The notes under the pieces were generated by a model, which saw only the letters and a program-made list of their open reading frames with translations, ran no database searches and was not told the origin of the DNA. From Terfezia claveryi (lineage: Eukaryota > Ascomycota > Pezizomycetes > Pezizales > Pezizaceae): a stretch of 64,000 bases of DNA. Below are positions 1 to 12,400 of this stretch, piece by piece (positions within the stretch are counted from its first letter, which is position 1; each line of letters begins with the position of its first letter). The position numbers and the translations under genes are program-made. The stretch covers positions 903,501 through 967,500 of the forward strand of contig WHUX01000001.1 of the NCBI GenBank assembly GCA_015179025.1, in the 5' to 3' direction.

Positions 1-980
1 GGAGGAGGGGGAGTGTGTGGAGAATGGAGGTTGAGGATGGGGGATCGGACATTGTCTTGTGATGTGGATTGGAGAGGGAGATGTTGTTGTGAGGGAAGGG
101 GGGGGGGGGTTTGTGTGTTTGTTTTGTTTGATTTGGTTTGTGATAATCGAGCTCTGATAGGTTAAGTTAGACAGTGTCAGTTATATGCACCTGAGCTGAG
201 CAGAGTAGAGCTGAGCTGATAATTGATGATATTGATGGCGATGAATGATTTTCGGCTGCGTGTTTGGGAATATTTGTTTATTCGTTTGTTGTAGAGAAGA
301 GGAAAGAACACATCAAGGCGATTGGGTGAAGGGGGTTAGGTAAGCACATAGGCATTCCCTTGTGTGGCGTGTGGTGCTGCCAAGTAGTATGTAAGTAGGC
401 CGCCACTTTGGAATATAACGTAACTCTGCATACCGAAAACACTTGGGGGGGGTGGAACAAAAGCGCCGCGATTTATCTACGCGTTCTAAAAGCTATGTGG
501 CTAGGCTGAGGCAGGTTGGATTCTCAAGGCTCGTTATGGTGGTTGGTTCGGAATTCGTCATGTTGGAGAGAACTCATGGGTTGGATGGAGTTCAGGCATC
601 GACATGTGTGTGTGTGGGTTACCCTGAGGCTGCAACTGGCCCATCTTGGATTGTGATACTCCACAGAGTGACAGTGGTATCAAGTTATCTAGAACTCTTG
701 ATGGCAGGCACTGCGAGTCGTCGCGGCGGGAATTGGCCTGCATCACAGCGCTGGAACGACTTAGAAGGGGCTGGTCCTTTCTGCGGTTGGGCCAGATATC
801 GTTTTTGTCTATGCCATACAAAAGGAAATCATTTACGGGAGAAATAATATACATAACCGGTGGGGTATCCACTTCTGCACACGCAGAGTGCCAACGTATC
901 GGAGTATCTGAGCAAGTCCATCCGCCTACCCACACCCACCCACAGATACTCGCTCTTCCTTGCCCTGCCATCTCCCCCAA
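1..980. other. Left-edge non-coding stretch
   Basis: G/T-rich sequence followed by mixed sequence with no convincing gene. The first 165 bases are open in one forward frame, but the translation is glycine/cysteine/valine-rich low complexity. It may be the 3' untranslated tail of a gene to the left. The right end is the 3' flank of the minus-strand ribosomal protein gene. Confidence 0.4.
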
Positions 981-1648
981 TTACGACTTGCTCACCCTCT
1001 CCCCCTTATCAACTTCTACCTCCTCCATCTCCTCATCCTCAGGCAGCCCCAGCGCCTCCCGTGCCACTTCAAATATGTGTTTCCTCTGGCGGGTATTCGG
1101 TTTCCTCAGGCCCATAAGGCCCTGATTACTCTGCTGTTTCTTCTGTGCCTCCCTTGCCGATTTCCATATCAGATTATCCCATCTGTAAAAGTAAACCACA
1201 CATTAGCCCCCACACACTACACGCACATATTTTAAACAACAAAAATAAATCGGTAAGTATACGTACGGCGACAGATCCGTCGGTTCAGCCGGATACAAAA
1301 ACGGCCTCTCTAGCTCAATCGTCATCTTCTTAATTGCCCTAGGGCGGTACAATTCCCTCCGCGGCTCCTCGAGGTTCTTTATTCTCTTGACTTTCTGCTG
1401 AACTACGTACGAGCGCACGCTGAGGACTTTAACGCCATAGGCGTGGAAAAGGTAGTCTTTAAGATCGAGCTTGGTGAAGTTGAGAGGGACGATGAATTGT
1501 GCGAAGTTGGGGGGGAGATGGGACGCGCGGAGGAGGCCGATTCGGAAATTGGGACTATGAATTGTGGCGTTGGAGATTGGTTAGCTGGGATTGGTGGGGC
1601 GGGTGCGGTGGTTTCTTACAGGAATACTTGTTTCTTTCCGAAGGGCAT
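981..1648 (-). CDS. MRP20: Mitochondrial large-subunit ribosomal protein uL23m (Mrp20/MRPL23 type)
   Basis: Structural protein of the mitochondrial 54S ribosomal subunit; bacterial uL23 relatives sit near the exit tunnel. I reconstruct three exons, 1648-1620, 1554-1267 and 1182-981, giving 172 residues with the frame kept. The N-terminus contains KKQVFLPNFRIGLLRA, then FIVPLNFTKLDLKDYLFHAY, then GVKVLSVRSYV, the conserved order of the fungal family. The C-terminal exon carries WDNLIWKSAREAQKKQQ and an acidic tail. Introns are 65 and 84 nt with donors GTAAGA and GTACGT, and the first has a CTAAC branch site. The start is the ATG directly before FGKKQV; a longer N-terminus with a targeting peptide behind another intron is possible, because the family is often longer. 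It is transcribed away from OCA1, with 256 bp between the two starts. Confidence 0.85.
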
Positions 1649-1904
1649 GGCGGACGAAGAGGTAAGACGAGATGGAGATGGGAGCCGTTTAGGTGGGGTA
1701 AGGGAGCTCGATCAATGCTCTGGAGGTGTACGCGCATGGAGATCTGGACTCTGATTCGGCGCCGGGGGAAATTTCGGCAGTGCCACAAGCCACAGGATGA
1801 GGCTCATTTCACTAGGATATACCGGTAGGAGTGCTTATCGATACGAACCCCACGTCTCGTCCCTGCACAGGATCGGAATTCTTGGATCCTTTGTCTCAGC
1901 CAAA
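1649..1904. promoter_or_regulatory. Divergent promoter region, uL23m / OCA1
   Basis: 256 bp between two start codons pointing away from each other. It must hold both 5' leaders and promoters. No obvious TATA box was seen. Confidence 0.5.
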
Positions 1905-2682
1905 ATGCCTGCCGGCTTCGACAAGCTCATTCCACCCATAAACTTCGCCCCGGTAGAAAACGGTGTCTACCGCTCCGGCCAGCCGTCCGCCATCAACCTG
2001 GCTTTTCTACGGGAGCTGAAACTCAACACCATCGTCTGGCTTGGTAAAATCTCACTCTTTCTGAGTTTCCATCTTCAAACTGAAAGCTGATGTTGTTGGG
2101 GAAATTACACAGCGGTTGAGGAGCCAAGTGAGAGTTTACTTACTTTTGCGGACGATAATGACTTGACGATACATCATCTGGGGTTACAAGAGGGGAATAA
2201 TCCATGGGATCCGTTGACGGTGGATTGTGTTATGGATGCGGTGCAGGTGTGTTGTACTTGGGGAACGAGGTGGAAATAAAGAGGGAAGAGGCTGACTTTT
2301 TGTGGGCCACAGCAACTTATCGATGTGAAGAATTTCCCGATATTGGTGAGCTGTTCGATGGGAAGGCATAGGACTGGGACGGTAATTGGGTGTTTGAGGC
2401 GGCTTCAAGGGTACGTAGCTCCATTTTTCTGTATTTATGACGGGATTAAGGCTAACGTGGGGTTTTGTCTTTTAGATGGAATCTTACATCGTAAGTTCCT
2501 CGACGTCTTGCCCGAGAGAATGTCGGCAACTGACGAGGGGCAATAGGACACTGGAGGAGTATCGACGCTTTACAGGATCACGGCGAAACAGGGCAGTGAA
2601 TGAGCTGATGATTGAGGCATTTGATAGAAATGCTATCAAAATCCCAGAGCATAAGCCGGACTGGTTGTGGTTGCATAAGTAG
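1905..2682 (+). CDS. OCA1: Oca1-like atypical dual-specificity phosphatase (PFA-DSP family)
   Basis: Five exons, 1905-2043, 2113-2246, 2313-2410, 2476-2490 and 2547-2682, join in frame to 173 residues. The N-terminus has [15 protein letters not shown], the family entry motif. The catalytic loop is [13 protein letters not shown] (C-x5-R signature), followed by the tail motif [24 protein letters not shown]. This combination resembles yeast Oca1 more than Siw14, whose loop is CNKGKHRTG. In yeast the Oca/Siw14 group is linked to oxidant-induced arrest and inositol pyrophosphate removal; the exact substrate here is unknown. It is shorter than yeast Oca1, mainly at the N-terminus. Exon 4 is only 15 nt. 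It converges on VMA8. Confidence 0.88.
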
Positions 2683-3813
2683 CACGTAGCACTTGGGTGG
2701 GAAGTAAGGACATTTTCGCATCCAATGTGTGCTTCTCCTCTTTTTGATATATATTGCATCCCTCTTTTTGTTTTTATTTGGGAATTAGCTACGGGTATGG
2801 ACATGGTGTTCGGAGGTTTAGCTATCTTGGGTGTCATCAGGCGTATACATTGTTTGAACGCTGTGTGCAGGTGAAACATGGCGATTCTGATGACTTCGTG
2901 GACTTGAGACATTGGAGTGGCTCGTGGGTCTCGATATACTACGCGATGGTTACTTAGTATCTGGCCTGGCATAAATAAACAAAAGCCCCTCTCACGACCT
3001 CAGTATTCTTTGGAGGAGCTACTACTATTGATATATACCCTCGTGAAGCCACTAGCCAGCCTCCGAGAAAACGGCGAGTGCAAAGTATTGGAGAATGCCC
3101 GAATTCCAGAAACAAGGCCTTACGAAGAAACGATAAAATCTTGCTTTTAATGTTTACCATTTCTCGTCCGGAATTGCGGAGCTATTAGTGGCAGGAAGGG
3201 AATGAGGTGACTACCTAAAATACTTTCTATAGTCGTACGGGTATAATCCTATTGTAATCTCGGAGGAGGATGTGAAGGTGTCTATGCGGAACAGTATTTA
3301 CAACCCTGGAGGCATGAGGTGTGGCTTTGAACTCTATGGGACGTTTTGAAGCCGATGTGGAGTATGAATCAAAAGTGTAAGAGTAAGATTCTGGTGATGG
3401 CGTTGTTTGGAGAGTTCAGTTTTTGTAAGGGTTTATTGTAACGAGATGTTTGGAGGAGGTTTATGGTGGGCCGGTGGAGGTTAGGTGGGGATGGTTAAGA
3501 GTTCTGCACTTTGCTGGGGTTTGGATTCTTATCTGACAGGACTACGGAGGAGCTTCAAAGGGGTTTGGGTTGGCTACCTGCCATTGCCTCTGTTGGAGGA
3601 ACCGCAGTTTTTATCCGGTGTTGGGTTTATTATATGGGCACGGTATTACTGAGGGTAATACAACTTAAGCCTGGGTGGGAAAAGGGGGGGTTCAAGTAAG
3701 TCTGATATCGTTAAACAAGCAAATATAATTTTACAATGCACGCACAACGCTCCTGTTAGATGGAATATGAAATGCATGTGATAAGCTTCGCTTCCCCCCA
3801 AGTCACTGTGGCG
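2683..3813. other. Convergent intergenic region, OCA1 / VMA8
   Basis: About 1.1 kb between two converging genes. Only short, unconvincing reading frames are present. I see no RNA gene, repeat or mobile element. Confidence 0.5.
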
Positions 3814-4898
3814 TTAGAAAATGATGTCTTCGTCATCCTTGTCACCTAATATGTCCTCCGGTTCAGGTAAAGGTATCTCTTCTGGCTTCTTGCCCGCGCT
3901 GGTGTTCTCTTTGTCTTGGTTATCATAAGCAGCTTCCATGATGGCCTTCCGGTCAGCTTCGGAAGCTTCATTCTCGCGTTGCTTCTTGCCTTGAACTTTC
4001 TTTAACCTATAGCGATAGGGTTAGCTACCTCACAAGAACTAGGGGTCCATATGGGGTCTTCGTACCGATAGAACTCCTCCCTATCCAGCTCATCCAACTC
4101 ACTCATGATATACTTGATGGTATTCTCCGTCCTCGGAATAATCACATGCTCAATCGCATTAACCCTCCTATTCACGACCTTGATCACATCATCCAGAATT
4201 ACAAACGCAGTCTGCAAGCTCGCAAGATCTACAAGCGTCTCCACTGCCCTCCTATAGACCTCTCGGGACTTTTGGACTTGTTGACCACCGCGGCCGAGAC
4301 CCGTGAGCTGAAACTCGCTGCCGCCCTCGGTGGCGTAGGCTTCGAATTGGGGGAGGAGGACACCGGATACGTTTTCTTGCTTGGTGCGGACGCGGAAGGT
4401 GGCGGATTTGACGGATTCTTGAACTTGGTAGGAGATGGAGGTGCCAGTGGCGTAGGTGGCTTCGGCGAGGGAAAATGAGGCGATTGACATGACTCGGCCC
4501 ATTTTGAGTTTGGCGTCATTGATGCGGCGGGTGATTTCGCGGAAACGTCTGTAGGGGTATATGAGATTTGGTATACCTGGGGGAGTGAAGGGGAGGCAGG
4601 GGAGGTAGGGGATGAGGGGGGTTGTTTGTGGGGAAAGCGAACTTGGTGAGAGCTTCGGATTTCCGCTTGAGGAGGGAGTGGCCTGGAGGGGGTCCCATGA
4701 GCATATGGACATTGCAAATAGCAAATTAGGTCCCTAGGGAGGGAGGGCTATGTACCAATCTCAGCCCCCTTGAGCTTTGCTTTCATCAACGTCAGCGACT
4801 GACGAGTCGCAAAGACGGCTTCCCGGTTCTAAACGTCGAGAAAGTGTTAGTCTGTGAGCGTTAGAATGAGATGGACGTATCCTCACACTGCTAGCCAT
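3814..4898 (-). CDS. VMA8: V-type proton ATPase subunit D
   Basis: Central-stalk rotor subunit of the vacuolar H+-ATPase V1 sector, coupling ATP hydrolysis to proton pumping at vacuole and endosome membranes. Five exons, 4898-4887, 4828-4756, 4682-4643, 4548-4066 and 4006-3814, give 266 residues, close to the usual 250-260. Diagnostic stretches in order: [20 protein letters not shown], then [19 protein letters not shown], then [25 protein letters not shown], and [16 protein letters not shown] followed by [18 protein letters not shown]. The C-terminus is acidic ([12 protein letters not shown]). The first exon holds only four codons. One intron has the weak donor GTTCGC, but the protein demands it. 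It is divergent from SYF1. Confidence 0.95.
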
Positions 4899-5708
4899 CA
4901 CGATTGAAGCACGTCAACGTAGATTCCGTTTCCCCGTGAAGAAGCCTCTTCTGCTTCGTCTTCGTCTGTAAACGTACTCGTCTAGATGCCGAATGACGCT
5001 GGCGGTGGAGGTGATATGACTGGGGGGATCAGGGGTGCTCAGAAGTGCGGCTGTGCTAGCGTAGTCCTGGGAACGCACTTGGCAACACACGGCAGTGGCG
5101 GACGTTTCGCGCTTTCGTTTCTTCCAGATGGGCACATTAATTGGACTCCGACCTCTTGCGGCCAGAAGCTCCAACACTCTCGACCAACACCGGCAATTCG
5201 ATACGCACCAGCAGCGCGGCCAGCAGTGAGACAGTGGAGATTCATGCAGCATGACAGTTGCGGGTCGATAGGGTTATATTTATAAGTCTTGACGCCTCGG
5301 TACATACTGGGGAGACTCCGGAGCAGGAGGAAGGATTCAAGTGGGGCCATAATCGGCTACCCAGCAGCAGCAGGGCTCGAATTCAACTTTTCGACGTCGT
5401 TAACTTTCGCCTTGACTGAATTTTGTTTCATGTGCTGTCTCCGATAGCGAACTCTCATTTTCACTTCCTGGTTCGACTACCCGAATTATCTGATCTGATC
5501 TAGAGGAATAAGGTGGAGGAGGATCAGTTTACCAGTTAACCAGTTCACCAGTTTACCAGTTCACCAGTTTACCAGTACACCAGTTCACCAGTTTACCAGT
5601 TTACGGTAGCGGAACTAACTCCTACCAGTACGGTATCGAGCTACTGAGGTCGCAGCGTTGGGTGCCCAGGTTACAAAGATTGTGGACACTCTTACCCAGG
5701 AGGTGAAA
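4899..5708. promoter_or_regulatory. Divergent region between VMA8 and SYF1
   Basis: 810 bp between the two starts. It contains an octanucleotide minisatellite near the SYF1 side, described separately. Open frames of about 100 codons exist on both strands near 4914-5350 but match nothing I recognise and lack gene-like composition, so I treat the region as leaders and promoters. Confidence 0.45.
5532..5603. repeat. Octanucleotide minisatellite, about 9 copies
   Basis: Unit CCAGTTYA repeated head to tail about nine times over 72 bp, with single-base variants such as CCAGTTAA and CCAGTACA. It lies about 100 bp upstream of the chosen SYF1 start codon. Confidence 0.9.
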
Positions 5709-8506
5709 ATGCCGGGAGAGTTGCTTGTCAAGCCGACGTCGACGATGCAGATTGATCCGGCGACGGGGGGGAAGAATGATATAAATCTCTATCTCATTGT
5801 AGGAATTCATTCACTCTGGTCGTTTTTTGGTGGGGCTGGTGGTGGTGGGGTGTTGTGGTTGTGGTGATGAGGGTGCAATAGCTAATACATGGGCATGGGT
5901 TGTTGCAGAGTGAGGATGACGCGCAGTTTGAGCAAGATATTCTGAGGGATCCGTATGGTATGAGGCCGTGGTTGCAGTATATTGAGTTTAAAGTTAAGAA
6001 TGGGACTATTCAGGAGCAGGTTTTTGTGAGTAGTTGGACTTAACTTGCTGGACGCTTTTTTTTTTCTTTTTTTCTGTGTTTACCTTGCTTCTTTTGTATT
6101 TGTTTCCATACTGTCGCTAATTATTACATATTTAGGTCTATGAACGAGCGTGCAAAGAATTCCCCCGGTCATACAAACTCTGGAAAGCATATCTCGATCT
6201 CCGAAGAAAACATGTAACCGGTCTCAACCCCGCGAGGTACGAACGAGAATACGACAAAGTTAACGACTGCTTTGAACGGGCGCTGGTGCTACTAAACAAA
6301 ATGCCGCGGATATGGACAGATTATCTTGAGTTCCTAATGAGGCAATGCAGGGTAACCAAAACCCGGCGGACGTTCGATAGAGCCCTACGCGCGCTGCCAA
6401 TTACTCAGCATAACAGGATCTGGGCGCTATATATCCCTTTTGCAAATACTGCCTCTGGAGAGACTGCGGTTCGGATATGGAGGAGGTATATGCAAGTTCA
6501 CCCAGAGGATGCGGAGGAGTTTATTGAACTGCTGCTGAATTTGGGTCATTACAACGAAGCGGCAAGGAAGTATATTGAGATCCTCGATAATCCTCGGTTC
6601 AAGAGTAAAGCTCTCAAAAGCCACTTTCAGCTATGGAGTGAATTGTGTGATCTACTCGTCAACCACGCCAAGGAGGTCAAGGGGATACCTGTTGAGAGGA
6701 TTATTAGGAGTGGGATCATCAAGTTCTCTGATCAGAAGGGAAAGTTGTGGACGAGTTTGGCGACGTATTGGATTACAACGGGTGATTTTGAACGGGCGAG
6801 AGATGCGTTTGAGGAGGGGGTTACTTCGGTCATGACTGTGCGGGATTTTACGCAAATTTTTGACTCGTATGTGGAGTTTGAGGAGTCGGTTATTGGTACT
6901 TTGATGGAGGCAGCGGCGGAGAGGACGGCGGAGGGAGTGGTTGATGAGGATGCGGATGATGATTTGGACATTAGGATGATGCGAATCGAACAGTTGATGG
7001 ATAGGAGGCCGTTCTTACTGAATGATGTCCTGCTGAGACAGAATCCGAATAATGTCACCGAGTGGGAGAAGAGGGTGGCGCTATGGGGAGCCAACAAGCA
7101 GGAAGTGGTCAATACTTATACTAACGCGATAGCTGCGGTTAATCCAAAGAAGGCTGTAGGGGAATTCTATCAGCTGTGGGCAAATTACGCCAAGTTTTAT
7201 GAGAAGGGAGGGGATCTACGGAATGCTAGGATCATTATGGAGAAGGCGGTCAAGGCCCCCTTTAAAACTGTGCAAGAGCTCGCCGAGATGTGGATTAACT
7301 GGGCGGATCTTGAACTACGAAATGAGAACTTTGACAGGGCAATAGAAATCATGGCTAAGGCTACACAGGCGCCGAAAAAGAGCACGGTGGATTTCTTCGA
7401 CGAGAAGATACCTCCGCAGCAGAGAGTACATAAGAGCTGGAAGATGTGGAGTTACTATGTGGATATGGTAGAGAGCGTGGGTACATTGGACGATACTCGG
7501 AAAGTCTACGAGAGGATCTTTGAGCTCCGGATTGCGACGCCACAGACGGTCGTCAATTACGCTAATTTTCTGGAGGAGAATAAGTACTTTGAGGATAGCT
7601 TCAAGGTCTACGAGCGGGGCTTGGATCTCTTCAGTTACCCTGTCGCATTCGAGTTGTGGAATTTATACCTGACGAAAGCGGTAAATCGACGAATGGATAT
7701 AGAGCGTCTCCGGGATCTTTTCGAACAAGCCATCGACGGCGTGCCTCCGAAATTCGCAAAACCCCTTTACTTAATGTACGGTAACCTTGAGGAAGAACGG
7801 GGTCTTGCCCGCCACGCAATGAGAATCTATGAGCGTGCTACCCGCGCAGTCTCGGATGAAAACCGCTTTGAGATGTTCAATTTCTATATCACAAAGTCCG
7901 CGAGTAACTTTGGGCTCACCTCCACGCGGCCGATTTATGAGCGTGCAATTGAGGCGCTGCCAGATAAGGAGGCGAAGGAAATGTGTCTCAAGTTTGCGGA
8001 GATGGAGAGGAGGTTAGGTGAGATTGATCGGGCGAGGGCGATTTATGGCCATGCCAGCCAGTTTTGCGATCCGAGAACGAATCCGGAGTTCTGGACAAAG
8101 TGGGAGAAGTTTGAGGTACAGCATGGGAATGAGGATACATTTAAAGAAATGTTGAGGGTGAAGAGGAGTGTGCAGGCGCAGTATAAGTATGTTTTCACTG
8201 GGCCCTTTTCCATTTATGCTCTCTTTTGGGAGTTTGGATTGGGTATGCTAATTGTGGCGGTGTAGTACCGATGTCAATTTCATTGCGTCTCAGGCCCTGG
8301 CGAGAGGTCAGGGGCAGAAGAAACCTGCTGAGCAGGAGGGCTCGGAGAAGATGGATTCGATGGAGGCGTTGGAGAGGGAGGCTAGGGCACCAGCAGGGTT
8401 TGTGGCGGCGAGTACAGGGCCACAGGCGGGGAGTGTGAAGAAGGTAGAGGAACCCCCGGCTGCAGCGAATCCGGATGCTATTGATTTGGATGCTATGGAG
8501 GAGTAG
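5709..8506 (+). CDS. SYF1: Pre-mRNA-splicing factor Syf1 (XAB2 homologue)
   Basis: HAT-repeat scaffold of the Prp19/NTC complex in the spliceosome. Exons 5709-5798, 5909-6025, 6136-8186 and 8266-8506 give 832 residues, the usual family size. Recognisable parts: NLYLI joined across intron 1 to SEDDAQFEQDILRDPYGMRP, HAT repeats such as VYERACKEFPRSYKLWKAYL and ARDAFEEGVTSVMTVRDFTQ, and the conserved C-terminal QYNTDVNFIASQALARG across intron 3, followed by a low-complexity acidic tail ending in LDAMEE. The start is the first ATG upstream in frame (MPGELL); an internal ATG at 5745 is an alternative. It converges on IML1. Confidence 0.96.
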
Positions 8507-9469
8507 ACTGCATGGAGAGGGAGTGCTGTGTGGGCTTTTCATTTTGTATGTTTGTATCTGGAATTTCTATTCATTTATTTTCTTTTATGTGTTTGGGCGG
8601 GGGTGGGGGGTTTGGTTGTGGCTATGTGAGTTGTGGGTGGCATGGATGGTTTGTGATATGTTCTTGTAGCAAGTAATCAATTCGTCTTTGTGTGTGCATT
8701 GGTTTGGAGATTTTTTTCATATATACTCATGTAAGTACTTAAGCGGCATCTTTACAAGTACCCATCACTTCTCAATTAGCATTATAGAACAGAATAGAAC
8801 AGATTATGTAGATACTTGCAGATTATAGGTGTGATAGCATAGAAGCATGCTAGCATTTGAAGAGAAGTCCCATTTTATCTCACAATCGAGTGCTGATAAC
8901 CGGAAACCCAGCGTGATGTATTATTCTAACTGGATTGATAAGATAAGTGTAACAATTAATTTCCAGCGAGAGAGAACCCAGGCAGGGGTGCATCCCTACC
9001 TTACCTTACCTTACTTATGAAGTCAAACATGCTAGATTAATATATATATCTATTTTCTTAACGGGGTACATTGATGTTGCCTGATTAAATCAACCTAGCT
9101 GATTGTAGATAAGGTGGGAATCCTATTGTTAATTGTCAATTGTTAACTGTGGACTAACCCTAAGGCGGTTGCTCGAACGTATAAGCGATCAAAATTTCCA
9201 GCGTTGCTGGGTGAAGCTTCAGGGTAATAGAAGTTCAGGATATGGGTCTGCGACTTGGGACCGCGCTTCTGAGACTTATTTTTCAGATTCCATAAATTCA
9301 AACTTTCACTATACGCTATACTGCTCCGATCCTCCTACACTCGATTTTTCATACATTATACAATGATGAACAATCAATATCTAGATAAAAACTCCAGCCA
9401 GCTAGTCCAATCCAGTCCAATCCAACCCGCTCAAATCATCCCCAATATCCCAGGAAACAATTCCCCAGT
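8507..9469. other. Convergent intergenic region, SYF1 / IML1
   Basis: AT-rich, 963 bp, with G/T-rich sequence just after SYF1 that is probably its 3' untranslated region. A short TTACC run lies near 8998-9015. No gene or mobile element is recognised. Confidence 0.5.
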
Positions 9470-12400
9470 TCAGATTTCCCCTCCCTCCCCCAATCCTTCA
9501 ATGATACTACTCCTCCCACTCCTCGAACTATTCCTTCCATTCGCTGCAACCCCGCTCTGCGCCTTCGTCGCCCCCCCAGCCAAACTCCAAGCTCCCGACA
9601 CCTCCCCTCCCCTCAATGGTGCCAGTAGAGGTGTAGGCGGGATCGACCTATCGCCCGAACCACCATTACACCTCTCTCCCGACGCTGATCCCGCTCTCTC
9701 AGACCAAAACGATTCTCCCCCTAGACTCCCAAACATCCTCCCCTGCTGCTGCTGCGGCGGCGGGCCCATCGAATTAACACTTGAGGCTACACTTCCGACC
9801 ACTATACTCCCACTCTCCACGCACCTAGTTGAATTTGTGACGCTGATGTTGACGTTCAAATTCGCTGATCGGCGATCCACCTCCTCGTAGAAGTTCCTCA
9901 ACGCTTCTTCATCTCTACAGAATCGATCTAGCTCCTCCTTGACAATTTCTGGAGTTACATACCCCCCTCCCCCACCCCCTAGCGCCGCCGCCGCCGTTGC
10001 TGGCAGAAAGCTCTGTGGGGGGAATGCATAATGGGAGCCTGCACACCCCCCACCCGAACCGCCAGGAGGGCCCATACCAAACCCAACGCCAATACTAAAC
10101 GCACCCGGGCCACCAGTGGGGTAAATCTTCGATCCATCATACTGATCACTGGTTTGCTTTTCGTACTTATGCTGCCCACCCCCCGCTCGCTGCGTAAACA
10201 ACCTATTCGCCATCAATAAAAACTGCTCATCATCCGTAATCTGCGCAAACACGACACCAGAGCGATGTATATACTGAGAGTATTTATACGTAGGTTTCCC
10301 CCAGCTGAACACGACTTCTACGTCTGCAGGGAAGTTCTTCGCGGCTTCAGAGTCGAGAACGAAGCCGTGCTTGCGCAGAATGGCTTTATGATAGTAGAGG
10401 GAATCGGGTTTAGAGACAGCAGCGGAAAAGGACGCGGACATGTCTACTGAGGCAGCGGCGTCGGCACCGATAAGACCACATTGGGAGGCCTGGGGCGGTG
10501 CGAGGCAGGGTTTGATGACTGCTGGAGCACGAAGGGGGTTTCGTTGAGATATGGAGGAAATCTCATCGATGGGTGCTTCGACTAGGGATAGTCCGTAGCG
10601 ATCTACTGTCTTTGCCCAACTCGAGATAGCATCTTCAATGAGCTTACATGTGACATTCATCCAATCGATCCTGATGTGATAGCAATTATCCGGATTATGT
10701 AGACGATCGTAATGTAGTGTGATGATCTCTGGTCTATAGCTCAGTTTCTTTGGATCCACATCATACTTCATAGCCTTGCTCAACTGAATTTTCCTTTTTG
10801 GGCCTGAGATATCCCGGCCGGTAGTAAGACTCTCCGGCTCGTCGTGGATGACAGTACTGGATCTTGACCTACTGTGACTCGGGCTCGCAGTATCGCCCAC
10901 AGGTGGTGGGGCTGGTGTAGTAGGGAGAGTAGAAGACCTCTCAGTGGTTTTGCTCCTATTTCCAAACCAACCCCCCTTAGAGGATGGTCTATTTGTAGCA
11001 TACTCATTTGAGATCCGGTAGAAGTAATTTCCATCTCTAAAAGGATGTCGCGCCTCGACATGGTGGAATAACCCCGATTTCATAAGCTCATTCCCCAATT
11101 CCACCGCCTCACTGCGGGATTCAAGGTCACGGAAGTTCTCCATCATCCAAGTGACGAGTTCGGACCCAATGAAACATTTCTGATGGAGGCTAATGTGCCA
11201 GATTCGGTTTTGTAGACGGACGCCCTTCGGACCTTGGATCTCTTGAGCGAGGGTTCTGAGGTTGAGGTTACCCCGTTCAAAGAGCTCCGTTCCGACAAAG
11301 AGTTGGCTCCGTCTCGTAGATGCGTCCATTTCTGCCGATAGTGGGAGAGACTCGAGTTGCTGCGCTACAACCACAGACGGGTCAAATGTCTTGTAAAGAA
11401 TCTCCAATGGATTCGGATCTTTCTTCTTGGAAACCTTCTCGAAGTTCCTGTCTTCAGGTGGGATATGTCGATTTCTCTGAAAGAGCTGAGTCAGCTTCCT
11501 GATTCCCTCGAGTCTGATTTCTTCATCACTATCCTCCGAGTACCCCAACGGACTTGGGTGATTTGTTCGTCGTGCAGACTGAGGAGGGTCATTTGGTATC
11601 AGCAAAAACCTCGATCGACAAAACTTCAGCTGCTCCGTAAAGTTGCTCTCATATCCTCCAATAAACTGGTCAACATAATTCCAGTTATATTCATGACTTC
11701 CACTTCGAAAGTCGATCGTCTTGGGAACATAGTCTTTAGAGAGCACCGTTCTGATATACGGCGTATATTTTGAGTAAGTAGTCTTAGTCCCCACCTCGGA
11801 AATCGGCGCTGTAGGCTTCCGCACATAACGCTTGACTTCCACATTATATTCCAAGTCGCAAATCAGCTGGTGAATCTGCGAGCCCATGGACATGAACACC
11901 GAAGACCCAGCTCTAGCCATATAATTCTTGTCGAAGATATTGTTATCCCCGCTGTGATATGATGTAGCTTCTGCAACCGCATTCCCTACGACAATCTGGA
12001 AACCCTGCTCGAGTCGTTGCGATATCATTTCCCTTACCAGTTCCTCTCGATTCCGCACCAAGTCATCATCATCCTCATTCTGGGATATGACGTAGGGATT
12101 TTCTTGATACTCTATCCTCAGCTGCTCTGCGGTTGGAAAATGCTCTGTTGTGAGAGGTAACGCTGCTGGTGAACAGAGAGATTTCCATTTAACTGAAGCT
12201 GTTCGAAGAGGTCTAGGAAAGACATGCTGCCACCTTCTATACACATTCAACAAATTCGTTCCATTCTTCTTCGGATTACACGGGTTCAGTAATGAAAACC
12301 ATGGGGCAAGAGCACTAGTCGGCGACAGAGACGCTGGAACAGAGGTACATGGCCCAGTCATGTCGAGCCTAGGGGCTGATAATCTCGACATTGACGCCGC

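Noticed and set aside
4914..5350. Open frames of about 100 codons upstream of VMA8
   Set aside because: Overlap each other on both strands, no similarity recognised, and lie in the leader region of two divergent genes.
5658..5708. Upstream extension of SYF1 from a TTG codon
   Set aside because: Not an ATG; nuclear fungal genes rarely start there, and family members begin close to the chosen ATG.
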